DNA of 64,000 nt from Aeromonas veronii bv. veronii. Its GTDB lineage: Bacteria > Pseudomonadota > Gammaproteobacteria > Enterobacterales > Aeromonadaceae. Under the pieces are notes generated by a model. It was given only the letters and a program-made list of their open reading frames with translations. It did no database searches and was not told the origin of the DNA. Location of the stretch: positions 1 to 64,000 of the forward strand of contig NZ_CDDK01000005.1 of the NCBI RefSeq assembly GCF_000820225.1. Direction: 5' to 3'. Position 1 is the stretch's first letter. Every line of letters begins with the position of its first letter. The translations under genes were made by a program, and so were the position numbers. This document shows positions 27,326 through 36,439 of the stretch, in pieces.

Positions 27326-29035
27326 TTACCCCAAATCCTCGGCCAGTCGCAACACCTCATCCACCGAGGTGATCCCCTGACGGGCATAATCGAGGGCGGT
27401 GAGGGCCAGCGGCCGGTAGTGTTCGTGTTGACGGGCCGCCTTGGCGAACCCTTCCGCATCGTTGCGGCGCAGGGCATCCATCATCGGCTGATCCAGCTCC
27501 AGTAGCTCGTAGACCCCGATCCGGCCGGAATAACCGGTAAAGTTGCAGCTCTGGCAACCCCGGCCCTTGTGATAGGTGTGTTGGCCGGGCGCCTCGCCGG
27601 AGAGTACGGTGAGCCAGGTGGCCTGCCCTTCGTCGGGCGCCTTCTCCTCGACGCAGTGCTCACATACCCGCCGCACCAGCCGCTGGGCGACCACCGCCCG
27701 CAGGGCGCTCGCCACCAGATAGCCGGGCGCCCCCATGTCGATAAGGCGCAAGGCACTGGTAACCGCATCGTTGGTGTGCAGGGTGGTCAGCACCAGGTGA
27801 CCAGTGATGGCGCCACGCAAGCCTATCTCCACCGTCTCGTTGTCACGCATCTCCCCCACCAGCAGGATGTCCGGATCCTGACGCAGGGTGGAGCGCAGCA
27901 CGTTGGAGAAGGTGAGGCCGATCTTGGGGTTGACCTGCACCTGATTGACACGGGAGAGACGATACTCCACCGGGTCTTCTACCGTGATGATCTTGTTGCT
28001 GGACTGGTTGAGCTCGGAGAGCGCGCCATAGAGGGTGGTGGTCTTGCCGCTACCGGTCGGGCCGGTCACCAGGATCATGCCGTGCGGGCGTTTGAGCTGA
28101 CGACGGAAACGGGTCAGGATCTCCGGCGGCATCCCGGTTTCGGTCAGCGACAGAATGCCGGAGGATTGATCCAGCAGACGCATCACCACAGACTCGCCAT
28201 ACTGCACCGGCATGGTGGACATCCGCACATCCACATCGCGGCCGCGCACCTTCATGTTGAAACGCCCATCCTGCGGCAAGCGCTTTTCGGAGATATCGAG
28301 CCCCGCCACCAGCTTGAGGCGCAGCACCAGCGCCTGGGCAATGCGCACCTCGTTGAGGATGTTCTCGTGGAGGATGCCGTCGATCCGCTGGCGAATGCGC
28401 AGCACCTTCTCGTCCGGTTCGATGTGAATATCCGACGCCCCTACCTGCACCGCATCCTCGAACAGGGAGCGCAGCAGCTTGGCCACCGTCGCCTCTCCCT
28501 CGTCGTTAGCCCCCAGATTGCTGGAGCCCAGCTCGAAGCCGGAGTCCTGATACTCCTCCTGCAGCTGTTCGGCGAAACTTTCAATCTCGCGGGTACGGCG
28601 ATAGAGGCGGTCGAAATACTCCAGCAGTTGCCCTTCCCGCGCCACCGCCAGCACCATGATGCGCGGGCTGAGCAGGGCAGCGACGGCATCCAGTGCGCTC
28701 AGATCGGCCGGATCCGACATGGCCACCGTCACCTTGTCGTCGGTAAGGTTGACCGCCAGCGCCCGATAACGGCGCGCCTGCACTTCGGGCAGCAGCGGCA
28801 CCGCGGCGGCGTCGATGGTGAGGTTGTTGAGATCAAAGAAGGGCACATCCAGCTGGCGGGCGAGGAACTGCAACAGCTGCACCTCGCTGATAAAGCCGAG
28901 GTCGATGAGAGTGGTGCCCAGCTTACGGCCGGTCTGACGCTGCTGCTGCAGGGCAAGCTGCAGCTGATCATCAGAGATGATCTGCTCTTGTACCAGCAGG
29001 TCGCCGAGGCGCATTTTCAGTCTGGGTTGTGCCAT
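27326..29035 (-). CDS. mshE: MSHA pilus assembly ATPase MshE
   Basis: A 569-aa GspE/PilB-family ATPase that powers pilus extension. The N-terminal MshEN domain holds two tandem c-di-GMP-binding motifs of the R/K-L-G type, at about 9-32 (RLGDLLVQEQIISDD) and 38-61 (KLGTTLIDLGFISEVQ). This family is known to bind c-di-GMP through them. The Walker A motif GPTGSGKTTTLYG is at about 325-337, the Asp box and His box follow (LVGEMRDNETVEIG, TGHLVLTTLHTNDA), and the zinc-binding tetracysteine motif spans CEHC to CQSCNFTGYSGR. All catalytic parts look intact. Confidence 0.96.
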   Translation of the reverse strand: MAQPRLKMRLGDLLVQEQIISDDQLQLALQQQRQTGRKLGTTLIDLGFISEVQLLQFLARQLDVPFFDLNNLTIDAAAVPLLPEVQARRYRALAVNLTDDKVTVAMSDPADLSALDAVAALLSPRIMVLAVAREGQLLEYFDRLYRRTREIESFAEQLQEEYQDSGFELGSSNLGANDEGEATVAKLLRSLFEDAVQVGASDIHIEPDEKVLRIRQRIDGILHENILNEVRIAQALVLRLKLVAGLDISEKRLPQDGRFNMKVRGRDVDVRMSTMPVQYGESVVMRLLDQSSGILSLTETGMPPEILTRFRRQLKRPHGMILVTGPTGSGKTTTLYGALSELNQSSNKIITVEDPVEYRLSRVNQVQVNPKIGLTFSNVLRSTLRQDPDILLVGEMRDNETVEIGLRGAITGHLVLTTLHTNDAVTSALRLIDMGAPGYLVASALRAVVAQRLVRRVCEHCVEEKAPDEGQATWLTVLSGEAPGQHTYHKGRGCQSCNFTGYSGRIGVYELLELDQPMMDALRRNDAEGFAKAARQHEHYRPLALTALDYARQGITSVDEVLRLAEDLG

Positions 29036-29109
29036 GTTTGCTCCGATCTCTGTTACTTCACACCCGTTGCCGCATCCGATTCCGCTTTGCTAATCGAACC
29101 TGCTGTTTA

Positions 29110-30204
29110 TCAAGGGGTTAGTTGGCCAATTCGTTGTTCCAGCCAGTTGGTCGACGCCTCGCCGAGGTTGCCGTGCAGCAGGGCGTTGCGATAGGCATCG
29201 AGCGCCCGCTGGCTGTGGCCCTGACCATCCTCGGCCACACCGAGACCAAGCCACCAGCGGCCCTGATCCGGCTGCTGACGCAGCAGCTTCACATAGAGCG
29301 CCGCCGCATCGGCATTCTGGCCCAGCTCCTGAGTCAGCCCGGCCCAGGTGGCGTAGTAGTCCATGTTGCTGGCGAGATCCGGCTGATAACCGGACAACCA
29401 GCCAAGCGCCTGCTGCTGCTGCCCCTCGCTGATGGCAAGGCGGGCCAGTAACAGACGAAAATCGGCCTGTTGGGGATCGAGCCGGATCCCCTCTTCCAGC
29501 AGCTGACGCGCCTCGGTCAGACGGCCCTCGCCGTAGAGCAGCCCCGCCAGCTGCTCGCGCGCCCCCTGGTTGTAGGGGTCGTGGGCCAGCACCTGATAGT
29601 AGTTGTCCTGCGCATCCCGCAGGCTTCCCTTGGCCATGGCGGTGGTCGCCTTGCGCTCCGCCAGTGCTGCCAACTCCTTGGCCGACAGCTCGACCGTCTC
29701 GATCTTCAATACGCTCGGCTTGCGCGGTGCGCTGACAACTGCCTGCTGCTCTGCCGCCAGTTCGGCGTAAAGCTCGGGCTGCAGCTCTTCATCGGTCGGC
29801 TCCGTCTCGTCAACATCGCTGGAGGCATCAAAGGGCGCACCGTCGGCCATGCCATCCGAGTCACTCTCGCCTGCCTCATCATTCACCTCATCCTGACTTG
29901 GCAACGGCAGCGCGGCCGCCACCTCGACCGGCTCGGGCTGGCTGACCGGCGCGGCGGCCCTTGCCACCACATCGGGAGTCACCGCATCGGGGGCGATCAC
30001 TTCACTGGCAGCAGTCACGGTATGAGTCTGCTGCCAGTAGATCCAGGTTCGCCAACCAAGGATCCCCAGTGCCAGACCGCAGATCAGGGTCAGCAGCAAC
30101 ATCCACCATCCCTGCTGGCGCGCAGGGGCAATATAGACAGCAGCACCTTCGGATCCTTGCTGGCGCCGGTCCAGATCTTTCAGCATCTGGTTGATAACGC
30201 TCAT
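29110..30204 (-). CDS. mshN: MSHA biogenesis protein MshN (TPR protein)
   Basis: A 364-aa bitopic protein with a cytoplasmic head (MSVINQMLKDLDRRQQ), a membrane segment at about 32-54, an acidic Glu/Asp/Ala-rich linker at about 80-165, and a C-terminal TPR array (for example REQLAGLLYGEGRLTEARQL). It is thought to scaffold the assembly machine. The start at 30204 overlaps the mshM stop in an ATGA arrangement. Confidence 0.9.
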   Translation of the reverse strand: MSVINQMLKDLDRRQQGSEGAAVYIAPARQQGWWMLLLTLICGLALGILGWRTWIYWQQTHTVTAASEVIAPDAVTPDVVARAAAPVSQPEPVEVAAALPLPSQDEVNDEAGESDSDGMADGAPFDASSDVDETEPTDEELQPELYAELAAEQQAVVSAPRKPSVLKIETVELSAKELAALAERKATTAMAKGSLRDAQDNYYQVLAHDPYNQGAREQLAGLLYGEGRLTEARQLLEEGIRLDPQQADFRLLLARLAISEGQQQQALGWLSGYQPDLASNMDYYATWAGLTQELGQNADAAALYVKLLRQQPDQGRWWLGLGVAEDGQGHSQRALDAYRNALLHGNLGEASTNWLEQRIGQLTP

Positions 30205-31091
30205 GGCCAGACTCCATAAGCCAGGGCGCACCCCAGCAACAGTAACAGGGGCCACCAGCGCCGTGGCGCAAAGCGGCGGGCATCGTCGGTATCGCGAATG
30301 GCGAGCCGTACCAGACGGCTATCGACCTGACGCACACCCTGACCATAGGCCAGCATCAGGCACTTCTGCGCCAGGATATTGATCAGTCTCGGGATCCCTC
30401 GCGATGCGCGCCACAACAGACGCATGGCGCGACCTGCAAACAGCGGTGCCCCGCGGTAACCGGAGACCTGCAATCTGTGCTCCAGATAGGCGCGGGTCTC
30501 GTCAAAACGCAGCGGCCGCAGGCAGTAGGAGAAGCCAATCCGCTGGCGCAGTTGGCGCAGATGCGGCTTGCCCAGTCTGGCATCCAGCTCCGGCTGGCCG
30601 AACAGCACGATCTGCAGCAGCTTGCTCGACTCGGTCTCGAGATTGCCGAACAGGCGGACCGCCTCCAGCGTCTCGTCCGGCAGCGCTTGCGCCTCGTCGA
30701 TCAGCACCACCACCCGGCAGCCCTGCTGGTGCAGGCTGATCAGGTGACGATGGATACGATCGGTCAGATCCAGCTCGCTCTGATCCCGTACCGCCAACCC
30801 CAGCTCCAGCGCCAGCGCGATGCGCAGCTCGGCCGGAGTGAGGTGGGGATTGGGCAACCAGGCAAGCCGCACCGGACGCGCTTCCGAGCCCAGCTCGCTG
30901 AGCAACTTGCGGCAGAGCAGGGTCTTGCCGGTACCCACCTCGCCGGTCACCTTGATAAAGCCCTCCCCCTGCGCCAGCGCCCAGTTCAGCACCTGCAGCG
31001 CCTCTTCGTGAGGCGGCAGGCCGTAGTAGAAGCCGGTATTGGGAGTGAGGCTGAACGGTGCCTCCTGCAGGCCGAAGTGGGTCAGGTACAT
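30201..31091 (-). CDS. mshM: MSHA biogenesis protein MshM (ExeA-like AAA ATPase)
   Basis: A 296-aa AAA ATPase of the ExeA/GspA type. The Walker A motif GEVGTGKT is at 50-57 and Walker B VVVLIDEAQALP follows. The short hydrophobic C-terminus (WWPLLLLLGCALAYGVW) could anchor it to the inner membrane. By analogy with ExeA it may help insert or place the secretin MshL. It is upstream of mshN with a 4-base overlap. Confidence 0.92.
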   Translation of the reverse strand: MYLTHFGLQEAPFSLTPNTGFYYGLPPHEEALQVLNWALAQGEGFIKVTGEVGTGKTLLCRKLLSELGSEARPVRLAWLPNPHLTPAELRIALALELGLAVRDQSELDLTDRIHRHLISLHQQGCRVVVLIDEAQALPDETLEAVRLFGNLETESSKLLQIVLFGQPELDARLGKPHLRQLRQRIGFSYCLRPLRFDETRAYLEHRLQVSGYRGAPLFAGRAMRLLWRASRGIPRLINILAQKCLMLAYGQGVRQVDSRLVRLAIRDTDDARRFAPRRWWPLLLLLGCALAYGVWP

Positions 31092-31183
31092 GAGACCTCA
31101 CCTGCCACGGCAAGCAAGCAGCCTGTGCAGGCAAGGCAGCACAGGCCGTTCGGGATAGGGGTGACCGTATCTGGTGTCATGGG

Positions 31184-32857
31184 TCAGCCCTTGGCCGGAT
31201 ACCACTTGTCGAGCAGCTCGGAGGAGCGTTGCAGCTCGTTTTGCCAGGTATCTTTCTCCACCACGGTCGGTTTGAGCATGATCACCAGCTCCACCTTCTT
31301 GGTGCTCTCGCGGCGGTTGGTAAAGGCTTCACCCACCCAGGGAATATCCCCCAGCAGCGGCACCTTGCTGACGATCTCCTGCTTGTCGGTCTTCATCAGG
31401 CCGCCGATAACGATGATGTCACCGTTATTGGCCTGCACCACGGTATCCGACTCACGGATCGAGCTCTTGGCGAGCGGCAGTTGCAACTTGCCACCCGAGG
31501 TACCCATGTCGATCACCTTGTTTTGCTCTTCGGTATCGATAACCGAGGGATGGATATGCAGCAGCACCTTGCCCTCTTCATCGATCTGCGGCGTTACGTC
31601 CAGTGCGATACCGGAGAAGAAGGGGGTCAGCTCCACGTTAGGCGTCTTGTCTGTGCCCGTCGAGGTAGTGGTAATGGTGGTGGACGCATTGGTGACGTAA
31701 TACTCGTCCGTCCCCACCTTGATCACCGCCTTCTGGTTGTTGGTCGCGGTGACACGGGGACTGGAGAGGGTATTCACATCGCCCTGGGTCTTGAGCAGGT
31801 TGACCGCCACATTGAAGTTGCCATCAGAGATCTTGAAACCGGCGCCGCCACCCAGCGCACTGAAGATCTGGTTGGGGGTGCTGGGCAGCTGAGTATTGGC
31901 AAGCGACTGGCCACCGGTAATCCCCTTGTTGCCATCCCAGCTGGCGGAGAGACCGCTCCAGTCCACCCCCTGCTCATACCCTTCGTTGAGGGCAACTTCG
32001 ATGATCCGTGCCTCCAGCACCACCTGCCGCTTGAGGTGACTCTCGGACTGAGTCAGGAATTCACGCACTGCCTTGAGCTCTTTCGGATAGGCGCGGATGG
32101 TGACCAGACCCGCCTGCGGGCTGGTGATCACGGCGCGACCGTCACCCGTGCCAATCAGGGTCTGCAGGGAGTCGCGCAGATCGGTCCAGTAGTCGCTGTT
32201 GGTGTCAGTCTCGATTCGGGTACCGTTGTTGTTGTCACCGCTCGAGTTGCTGCTGGTTGAGCTGTTGCTGCCGCTGTTGTTGTTCGACGCACTGTCAAAA
32301 CTGCTGTCGCTGCTGTTATTGCTGTCATTGGCCGTCACCCCGCCGGTGCTGACCGAGGTGCGGGAGAGACCACGACGGGACATCATCAGGTAGTTGACCG
32401 GGATGGTTTCGGTGCGCAGGCCCGCCGGATAGATATGGAAGACATTGCCCTTGCGCTGCACGTCGAAGCCGTACATGTCGCCCACCACCGCCAGCACCTC
32501 TGGCAGAGTCACATCCTTGAGCTCGACGGAGACCTGCCCGGCCACCCCGGGGTGAACCGCCACGCTGTAGCGGGAGCCCTTGAACAGGGAACCGAAAAAC
32601 TCTACCGCCTCCACGTCGTGAGCCGCGATACGCAGCCGCTTCTCCGGCATGCCGACCGGCATCTGCGGCCGGTTCAACTGCAGCAATTCACTTTGCACCG
32701 ATTTGGGCAACGCGGTCAGAGGGGCAGCCTGTTTCTGCTGTTCGTTCATGGCCTGTTTGAGGGCATCCTTCGCCTGGGTCGGCTCGGGGTGCTGATACGT
32801 GGTACAGCCTGCAGCCATCATGGCCACGGTGATCAGACAGAGACGGTGTTTTTTCAT
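31184..32857 (-). CDS. mshL: MSHA secretin MshL, outer-membrane lipoprotein
   Basis: A 557-aa secretin that forms the outer-membrane channel for the pilus. It has a lipoprotein signal with lipobox AAGC (Cys18), N-domains at about 70-170, and a Ser/Asn/Asp-rich linker at 178-211. The secretin domain from about 260 contains VEVALNEGYEQGVDWSG, SSPRVTATNNQKAVIKVG and the closing VPLLGDIPWVGEAFTNR motif. The end is short, with no large S-domain. It lies between mshK and mshM. Confidence 0.95.
   Translation of the reverse strand: MKKHRLCLITVAMMAAGCTTYQHPEPTQAKDALKQAMNEQQKQAAPLTALPKSVQSELLQLNRPQMPVGMPEKRLRIAAHDVEAVEFFGSLFKGSRYSVAVHPGVAGQVSVELKDVTLPEVLAVVGDMYGFDVQRKGNVFHIYPAGLRTETIPVNYLMMSRRGLSRTSVSTGGVTANDSNNSSDSSFDSASNNNSGSNSSTSSNSSGDNNNGTRIETDTNSDYWTDLRDSLQTLIGTGDGRAVITSPQAGLVTIRAYPKELKAVREFLTQSESHLKRQVVLEARIIEVALNEGYEQGVDWSGLSASWDGNKGITGGQSLANTQLPSTPNQIFSALGGGAGFKISDGNFNVAVNLLKTQGDVNTLSSPRVTATNNQKAVIKVGTDEYYVTNASTTITTTSTGTDKTPNVELTPFFSGIALDVTPQIDEEGKVLLHIHPSVIDTEEQNKVIDMGTSGGKLQLPLAKSSIRESDTVVQANNGDIIVIGGLMKTDKQEIVSKVPLLGDIPWVGEAFTNRRESTKKVELVIMLKPTVVEKDTWQNELQRSSELLDKWYPAKG
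32225..32326 (-). repeat. Ser/Asn/Asp low-complexity linker inside mshL
   Basis: It encodes residues 178-211 of MshL, almost entirely Ser, Asn, Asp and Gly, between the N-domains and the secretin core. The DNA is a run of AGC/AAC-type triplets, prone to length change. Confidence 0.8.
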
Positions 32858-32927
32858 GTAATTAGGGCACCCTGACTTGCAATTAAACTCGATAAAGCCG
32901 ATTCACCTCTCGAGAGGCAAGCACGAC

Positions 32928-33257
32928 TCAAACCCGGATCTTGCTGGCAAACAGTGTTACCGCATGGCGTTTTCCCGCCTTTTCCAGCACCACGGCATCG
33001 GCATTGATGGCCACCAGCGTATAGCCGTCCACCTGTTGCCCGACCCGATAACTCTTGCCATTGAGTACCGCCAGTGCCGGGCCATTGCCCAGCACCACAC
33101 TCTGCAGCTTCGGCAAACCGGCACTGTTCTCGCCGGTCGCACGGGCGCCAACCGCCACATCAGCCAGTGGCGCGGTGGGATCCTGCAATACTTCGACCTG
33201 CTCCGCCTGTACCAGCAAGCTGAACAGGCAACAGCACAACGCAAACACTCTAGCCAC
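32928..33257 (-). CDS. mshK: MSHA biogenesis protein MshK (PilP-like)
   Basis: A 109-aa protein with an N-terminal signal or membrane segment (MARVFALCCCLFSLLVQAEQ) and a small beta-rich domain like the PilP/GspC homology region (NSAGLPKLQSVVLGNGPALA, then VGQQVDGYTLVAINADAVVL). PilP-type proteins link the inner-membrane complex to the secretin. It overlaps mshJ by 8 bases and precedes mshL. Confidence 0.85.
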   Translation of the reverse strand: MARVFALCCCLFSLLVQAEQVEVLQDPTAPLADVAVGARATGENSAGLPKLQSVVLGNGPALAVLNGKSYRVGQQVDGYTLVAINADAVVLEKAGKRHAVTLFASKIRV

Positions 33258-33897
33258 GGATAAACTCCTTGCTGGTACTCAAGGTGTAGATCTCCATCTC
33301 CACCACCGCGCCGGGATAGGCTTTGACCTGATAGTCGAACTGCTTCCAGTAGAAGTGGCGCGGCAAGGCTTCCAGCGCTTTAAGATATTGATACACATCG
33401 AAATAGCCGCCTTCAAGCTGAAGCCGGATACCATGCTTGTAGAGATTGACCTTCTGCTCCCCCGCCATCAGCGGGGTAGGCTCCAGCGAACTGAGGGCCA
33501 GCATATGGAGATTGGCGGAGCGGGAGAGCAGCGCCTCCAGCACCAGCGGCATCTCGTGCGCCGGGATCAGATCGACGGTCTGGGCCTTGAGCTTATCGTC
33601 GATCCGGGCCAGATCCGCCTCGACCTGCGCCAGCTGGTCGCGAACTCCCTGATTGGGATCCCGCTTGAGCCGGGCCTGTTTGCCGAGGTTTTCCAGCTCC
33701 ATGATCTCGAGGTCGCGCTCGGCGGCGCTCAGGGCCATGCGATCCTGCTGCAGGCGAGTATCGGCGCCATCGAGCCAGCCGTAGAGTCCGGCCGCGCCCA
33801 GCAGCACCAGACCAGTCAGCAGGATCAACACCCGCTCCCGCTGGCTCAACACGGCGATACGCTGGCCCCATGCCTGCCACTGTGCTTTCAGGTTCAT
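33250..33897 (-). CDS. mshJ: MSHA biogenesis protein MshJ (PilO-like)
   Basis: A 215-aa bitopic protein with a membrane segment near residues 24-42 (LILLTGLVLLGAAGLYGWL), a coiled coil at about 45-100, and a ferredoxin-like periplasmic domain, as in PilO. It belongs to the inner-membrane alignment complex with MshI, MshI2 and MshK. The stop and start codons of mshI2 and mshJ overlap by one base. Confidence 0.87.
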   Translation of the reverse strand: MNLKAQWQAWGQRIAVLSQRERVLILLTGLVLLGAAGLYGWLDGADTRLQQDRMALSAAERDLEIMELENLGKQARLKRDPNQGVRDQLAQVEADLARIDDKLKAQTVDLIPAHEMPLVLEALLSRSANLHMLALSSLEPTPLMAGEQKVNLYKHGIRLQLEGGYFDVYQYLKALEALPRHFYWKQFDYQVKAYPGAVVEMEIYTLSTSKEFIRG

Positions 33898-34493
33898 CAG
33901 GGTTTCTCCCGCGCAATGCCGCTCAACTGGAAGGTCAGACGGCCTTCCTTGTCACGGCCGAGGGTCAGTTCACCAAACTCCTTGCCCACCAGACTCGGGG
34001 TCTGCTTGAAGCGATTGACCCAGGCCGGCACATCCTGACTGCGTCCGGCAAAGCCGGAGAGGTTGATCCGCCCTTCGTTGATCTCGATGCGCTGCAACGA
34101 GAGGTTGCTGTTGCGAATGCGGGAAAGATCCGCCATCACGCTGGCATAGCCCTGGGATTTTTGCAGGGTCAGGCTGCCCAATTGGCGCATCAGCCCCTGC
34201 TTGGCCGTCAGCTCATCCTGCTTGTTGACCAGTTGCTGTTGCAGCCGGGGATCTGCCTGATGGCGCGCCAGCTCGGCATCGAGCCGCTGCGCCTCGCTGC
34301 GCTTGAGTTCCAGCTCGGCAGAGCGCTGCGCCAGCGCCCGGCTGACCTGCTGCTGCTGCCAGCTGTAACCGACACCCGTCAACAGGATCAGCAGCAGCGC
34401 AAAGCCCCATACCAGCGCCATCTGATTGAGGCTGGCCCACTGCCGCTTGGGTCGAAACTCGGCGCCATAGAGGTTTATCTGACGTTTCATCAC
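33897..34493 (-). CDS. MSHA biogenesis protein MshI2 (PilN-like)
   Basis: A 198-aa bitopic protein with a conserved N-terminus, MMKRQINLYGAEFRPKRQW, of the PilN type (I-N-L-x-x-x-E/D-x-x-P, the site that contacts PilM). A membrane helix at about 28-45 and a periplasmic coiled coil follow. It overlaps mshI by 4 bases. Often named mshI2. Confidence 0.85.
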   Translation of the reverse strand: MMKRQINLYGAEFRPKRQWASLNQMALVWGFALLLILLTGVGYSWQQQQVSRALAQRSAELELKRSEAQRLDAELARHQADPRLQQQLVNKQDELTAKQGLMRQLGSLTLQKSQGYASVMADLSRIRNSNLSLQRIEINEGRINLSGFAGRSQDVPAWVNRFKQTPSLVGKEFGELTLGRDKEGRLTFQLSGIAREKP

Positions 34494-35353
34494 GCATCCT
34501 CCCCGATGGCGGCGGCATAGGCCGAGAGGTATTCGACGCCAGCCAGCACCGCCTTGTTGGCCATGGCGGAGACGGCAAAGCCGAAGGTCTGCTCCATGTG
34601 GCGCACCAGGGTACCGATAAAGGGCGAGGCGACGGCAAACTGCATCTGTCCCAACTCGGGCAATTTCAGCTGGCCCGCCAGATAGTCAAGAGAGCGCTGG
34701 ATCTCCAGCGCCAGCGAGTCGAGCAGCATGCTGTCCGGCTCATGCTCCCCGGTCAGGCTGGTAAAACCGCGCAGCTGGCGGGAGAAGCAGAGCCCCCCCT
34801 GATGGAAGACCAGCAGTTGCAGATCCTGCCCCTTGGGCTGCCACAGCAGCATGCGCACGGTCTCGTCCGCCTCATAAAGAGAGGTCAGTGCCAACTCGTC
34901 GCTAATGATGGATTGCAGGGTGGCAATACCATTGATGGCATCGGCCAGCAGTTGCACCCGGCTCTTGGGCAGGCAGATCACATTGATGCGCGGACGACCG
35001 GCAGGCGGGGTGGGCAAATCGACATAATCCATTGCCAGTTGCAGTACCGGCTCGCTGACATAATCTTTTACCGCCCAGGGGAGCGCCCCCGCCATCTCGG
35101 CATCGGGCACTGCGGGTTTGTCGATCTGGATCTGTTGATAAAGGCTGGCGGCGAGGGCTACCCGCACCTTAGACTTGGCCAGCCCATGACGACTGAACAG
35201 CTCATTGATGGCAACAGCCCACTCCTGTGGGCCGTTAATAGAACGAGTCGCAAAAACGGGGGAATTGCCCACCGCTGCCAGCATGATCCTGTCATTGGCC
35301 AGCAACAGCCCCACCTGGCGGCTTGGCGTCGATCGCCTGAACAGTTGTTTCAT
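34490..35353 (-). CDS. mshI: MSHA biogenesis protein MshI (PilM-like)
   Basis: A 287-aa cytoplasmic protein related to PilM, an actin-fold ATPase-like component that sits under the inner-membrane complex. It is first in the run mshI-I2-J-K-L-M-N-E-G-F. The protein starts MKQLFRRSTPSRQVGLLLAN. The 86-bp gap to the divergent PLP-enzyme gene must hold the main promoter of this operon and is AT-rich. Confidence 0.87.
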   Translation of the reverse strand: MKQLFRRSTPSRQVGLLLANDRIMLAAVGNSPVFATRSINGPQEWAVAINELFSRHGLAKSKVRVALAASLYQQIQIDKPAVPDAEMAGALPWAVKDYVSEPVLQLAMDYVDLPTPPAGRPRINVICLPKSRVQLLADAINGIATLQSIISDELALTSLYEADETVRMLLWQPKGQDLQLLVFHQGGLCFSRQLRGFTSLTGEHEPDSMLLDSLALEIQRSLDYLAGQLKLPELGQMQFAVASPFIGTLVRHMEQTFGFAVSAMANKAVLAGVEYLSAYAAAIGEDA

Positions 35354-35439
35354 GTGAGCTCGCCCATCAATAGTGGTTAAATGTGTGAAATATTAACATA
35401 AACAGCAAATTAGCTTCCATATAAAAGACGGACTCACCA

Positions 35440-36363
35440 TTGCAAGCCAACCTTTCCGCCGAGTCAGAGGGTCAAGCCATCCTCCCTTCCCCCCTGCAAC
35501 GCCTCCACCATCCGTTGCTGACCCGCTATGGTGTCGAGCTGTGGTGCAAGCGTGATGATCTGATCCATCCGGCCATCTCCGGCAACAAGTGGCGCAAGCT
35601 CAAGTACCACCTGCTGCATGCCAAAGAGCACGGCAAACGGCATCTGCTCTCGTTTGGCGGCGCCTACTCCAATCATATCCACGCGCTGGCGGCAGCGGGG
35701 TCCCAATCTGCTCTTCGTACTACCGGTATCATACGGGGCGAATATGACGCCGTCAGTAACTCTACCCTGCGGGATGCCCGGCGCTGGGGCATGGATCTCG
35801 TTTTCGTCGACCGCCAGAGTTACCGGCGACGGCAGGATCCCGACTGGCTGGCCCAATTCGATGCACCCGATACCCTGATCGTGCCGGAAGGGGGTAGCAG
35901 CCCGCTGGCCATCCCCGGGGTGGCGGAACTGGTCGGCGAAGTGCCCTTCTCGCCAGATCTCTGGGTACTGCCCTGCGCCAGCGGCGGCACTCTGGCGGGC
36001 CTGATCGCTGGCAAACGGGATCGGGAGCAGATCCTCGCCATTGCGGTACTGAAAGGAGGCGGCTTTATCGCTGACGAGGTGTGTCGCCTCCATCCCGCGG
36101 CTGCCAATATCCCCGGCTGGCGCATCGCGCTCGATCACCACGATGGTGGCTACGCCAAATTCAGCCCGGCCCTCTGGCAGTGGGTGCAAGATTTCAGTGC
36201 CACGACCGATCTGCCCCTTGAGCCTATCTACAGCGGCAAGGCGATGTGGGGGCTGTTTCGCGAACTGGCGGCGGGCCGCATCGCCACCGGCAGCAAAATC
36301 GTCTTCATCCACACCGGCGGTATGCAAGGGCTCGTCGGGCTGCGGGAGCAGGGCCGACTGTGA
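35440..36363 (+). CDS. PLP-dependent enzyme of the ACC deaminase/D-cysteine desulfhydrase family
   Basis: A 307-aa fold-type II PLP enzyme. The cofactor lysine is in SGNKWRKLKYH at about 48-58, followed by FGGAYSNHIHALA and the phosphate-binding loop PCASGGTLAGLI. Family members either open 1-aminocyclopropane-1-carboxylate or remove sulfur from D-cysteine; the choice cannot be made here. The start appears to be TTG (35440), with no in-frame ATG before the conserved region. It stands alone, opposite in direction to mshH and mshI on either side, and ends at a strong bidirectional terminator. Confidence 0.87.
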   Translation: MQANLSAESEGQAILPSPLQRLHHPLLTRYGVELWCKRDDLIHPAISGNKWRKLKYHLLHAKEHGKRHLLSFGGAYSNHIHALAAAGSQSALRTTGIIRGEYDAVSNSTLRDARRWGMDLVFVDRQSYRRRQDPDWLAQFDAPDTLIVPEGGSSPLAIPGVAELVGEVPFSPDLWVLPCASGGTLAGLIAGKRDREQILAIAVLKGGGFIADEVCRLHPAAANIPGWRIALDHHDGGYAKFSPALWQWVQDFSATTDLPLEPIYSGKAMWGLFRELAAGRIATGSKIVFIHTGGMQGLVGLREQGRL

Positions 36364-36396
36364 ACCCCGCCTGACGGCAACCGCAAACAGCACCGC

Positions 36397-36436
36397 AAAC
36401 AACAGAGGGTCGCCCCAAGGCGACCCTCTGTTGTTT
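36397..36436. terminator. Strong bidirectional terminator between the PLP-enzyme gene and mshH
   Basis: A perfect 18-bp stem (AAACAACAGAGGGTCGCC and its complement) with loop CCAA separates two convergent genes and gives T-rich ends on both strands. Confidence 0.88.
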
Positions 36437-36439
36437 ATC

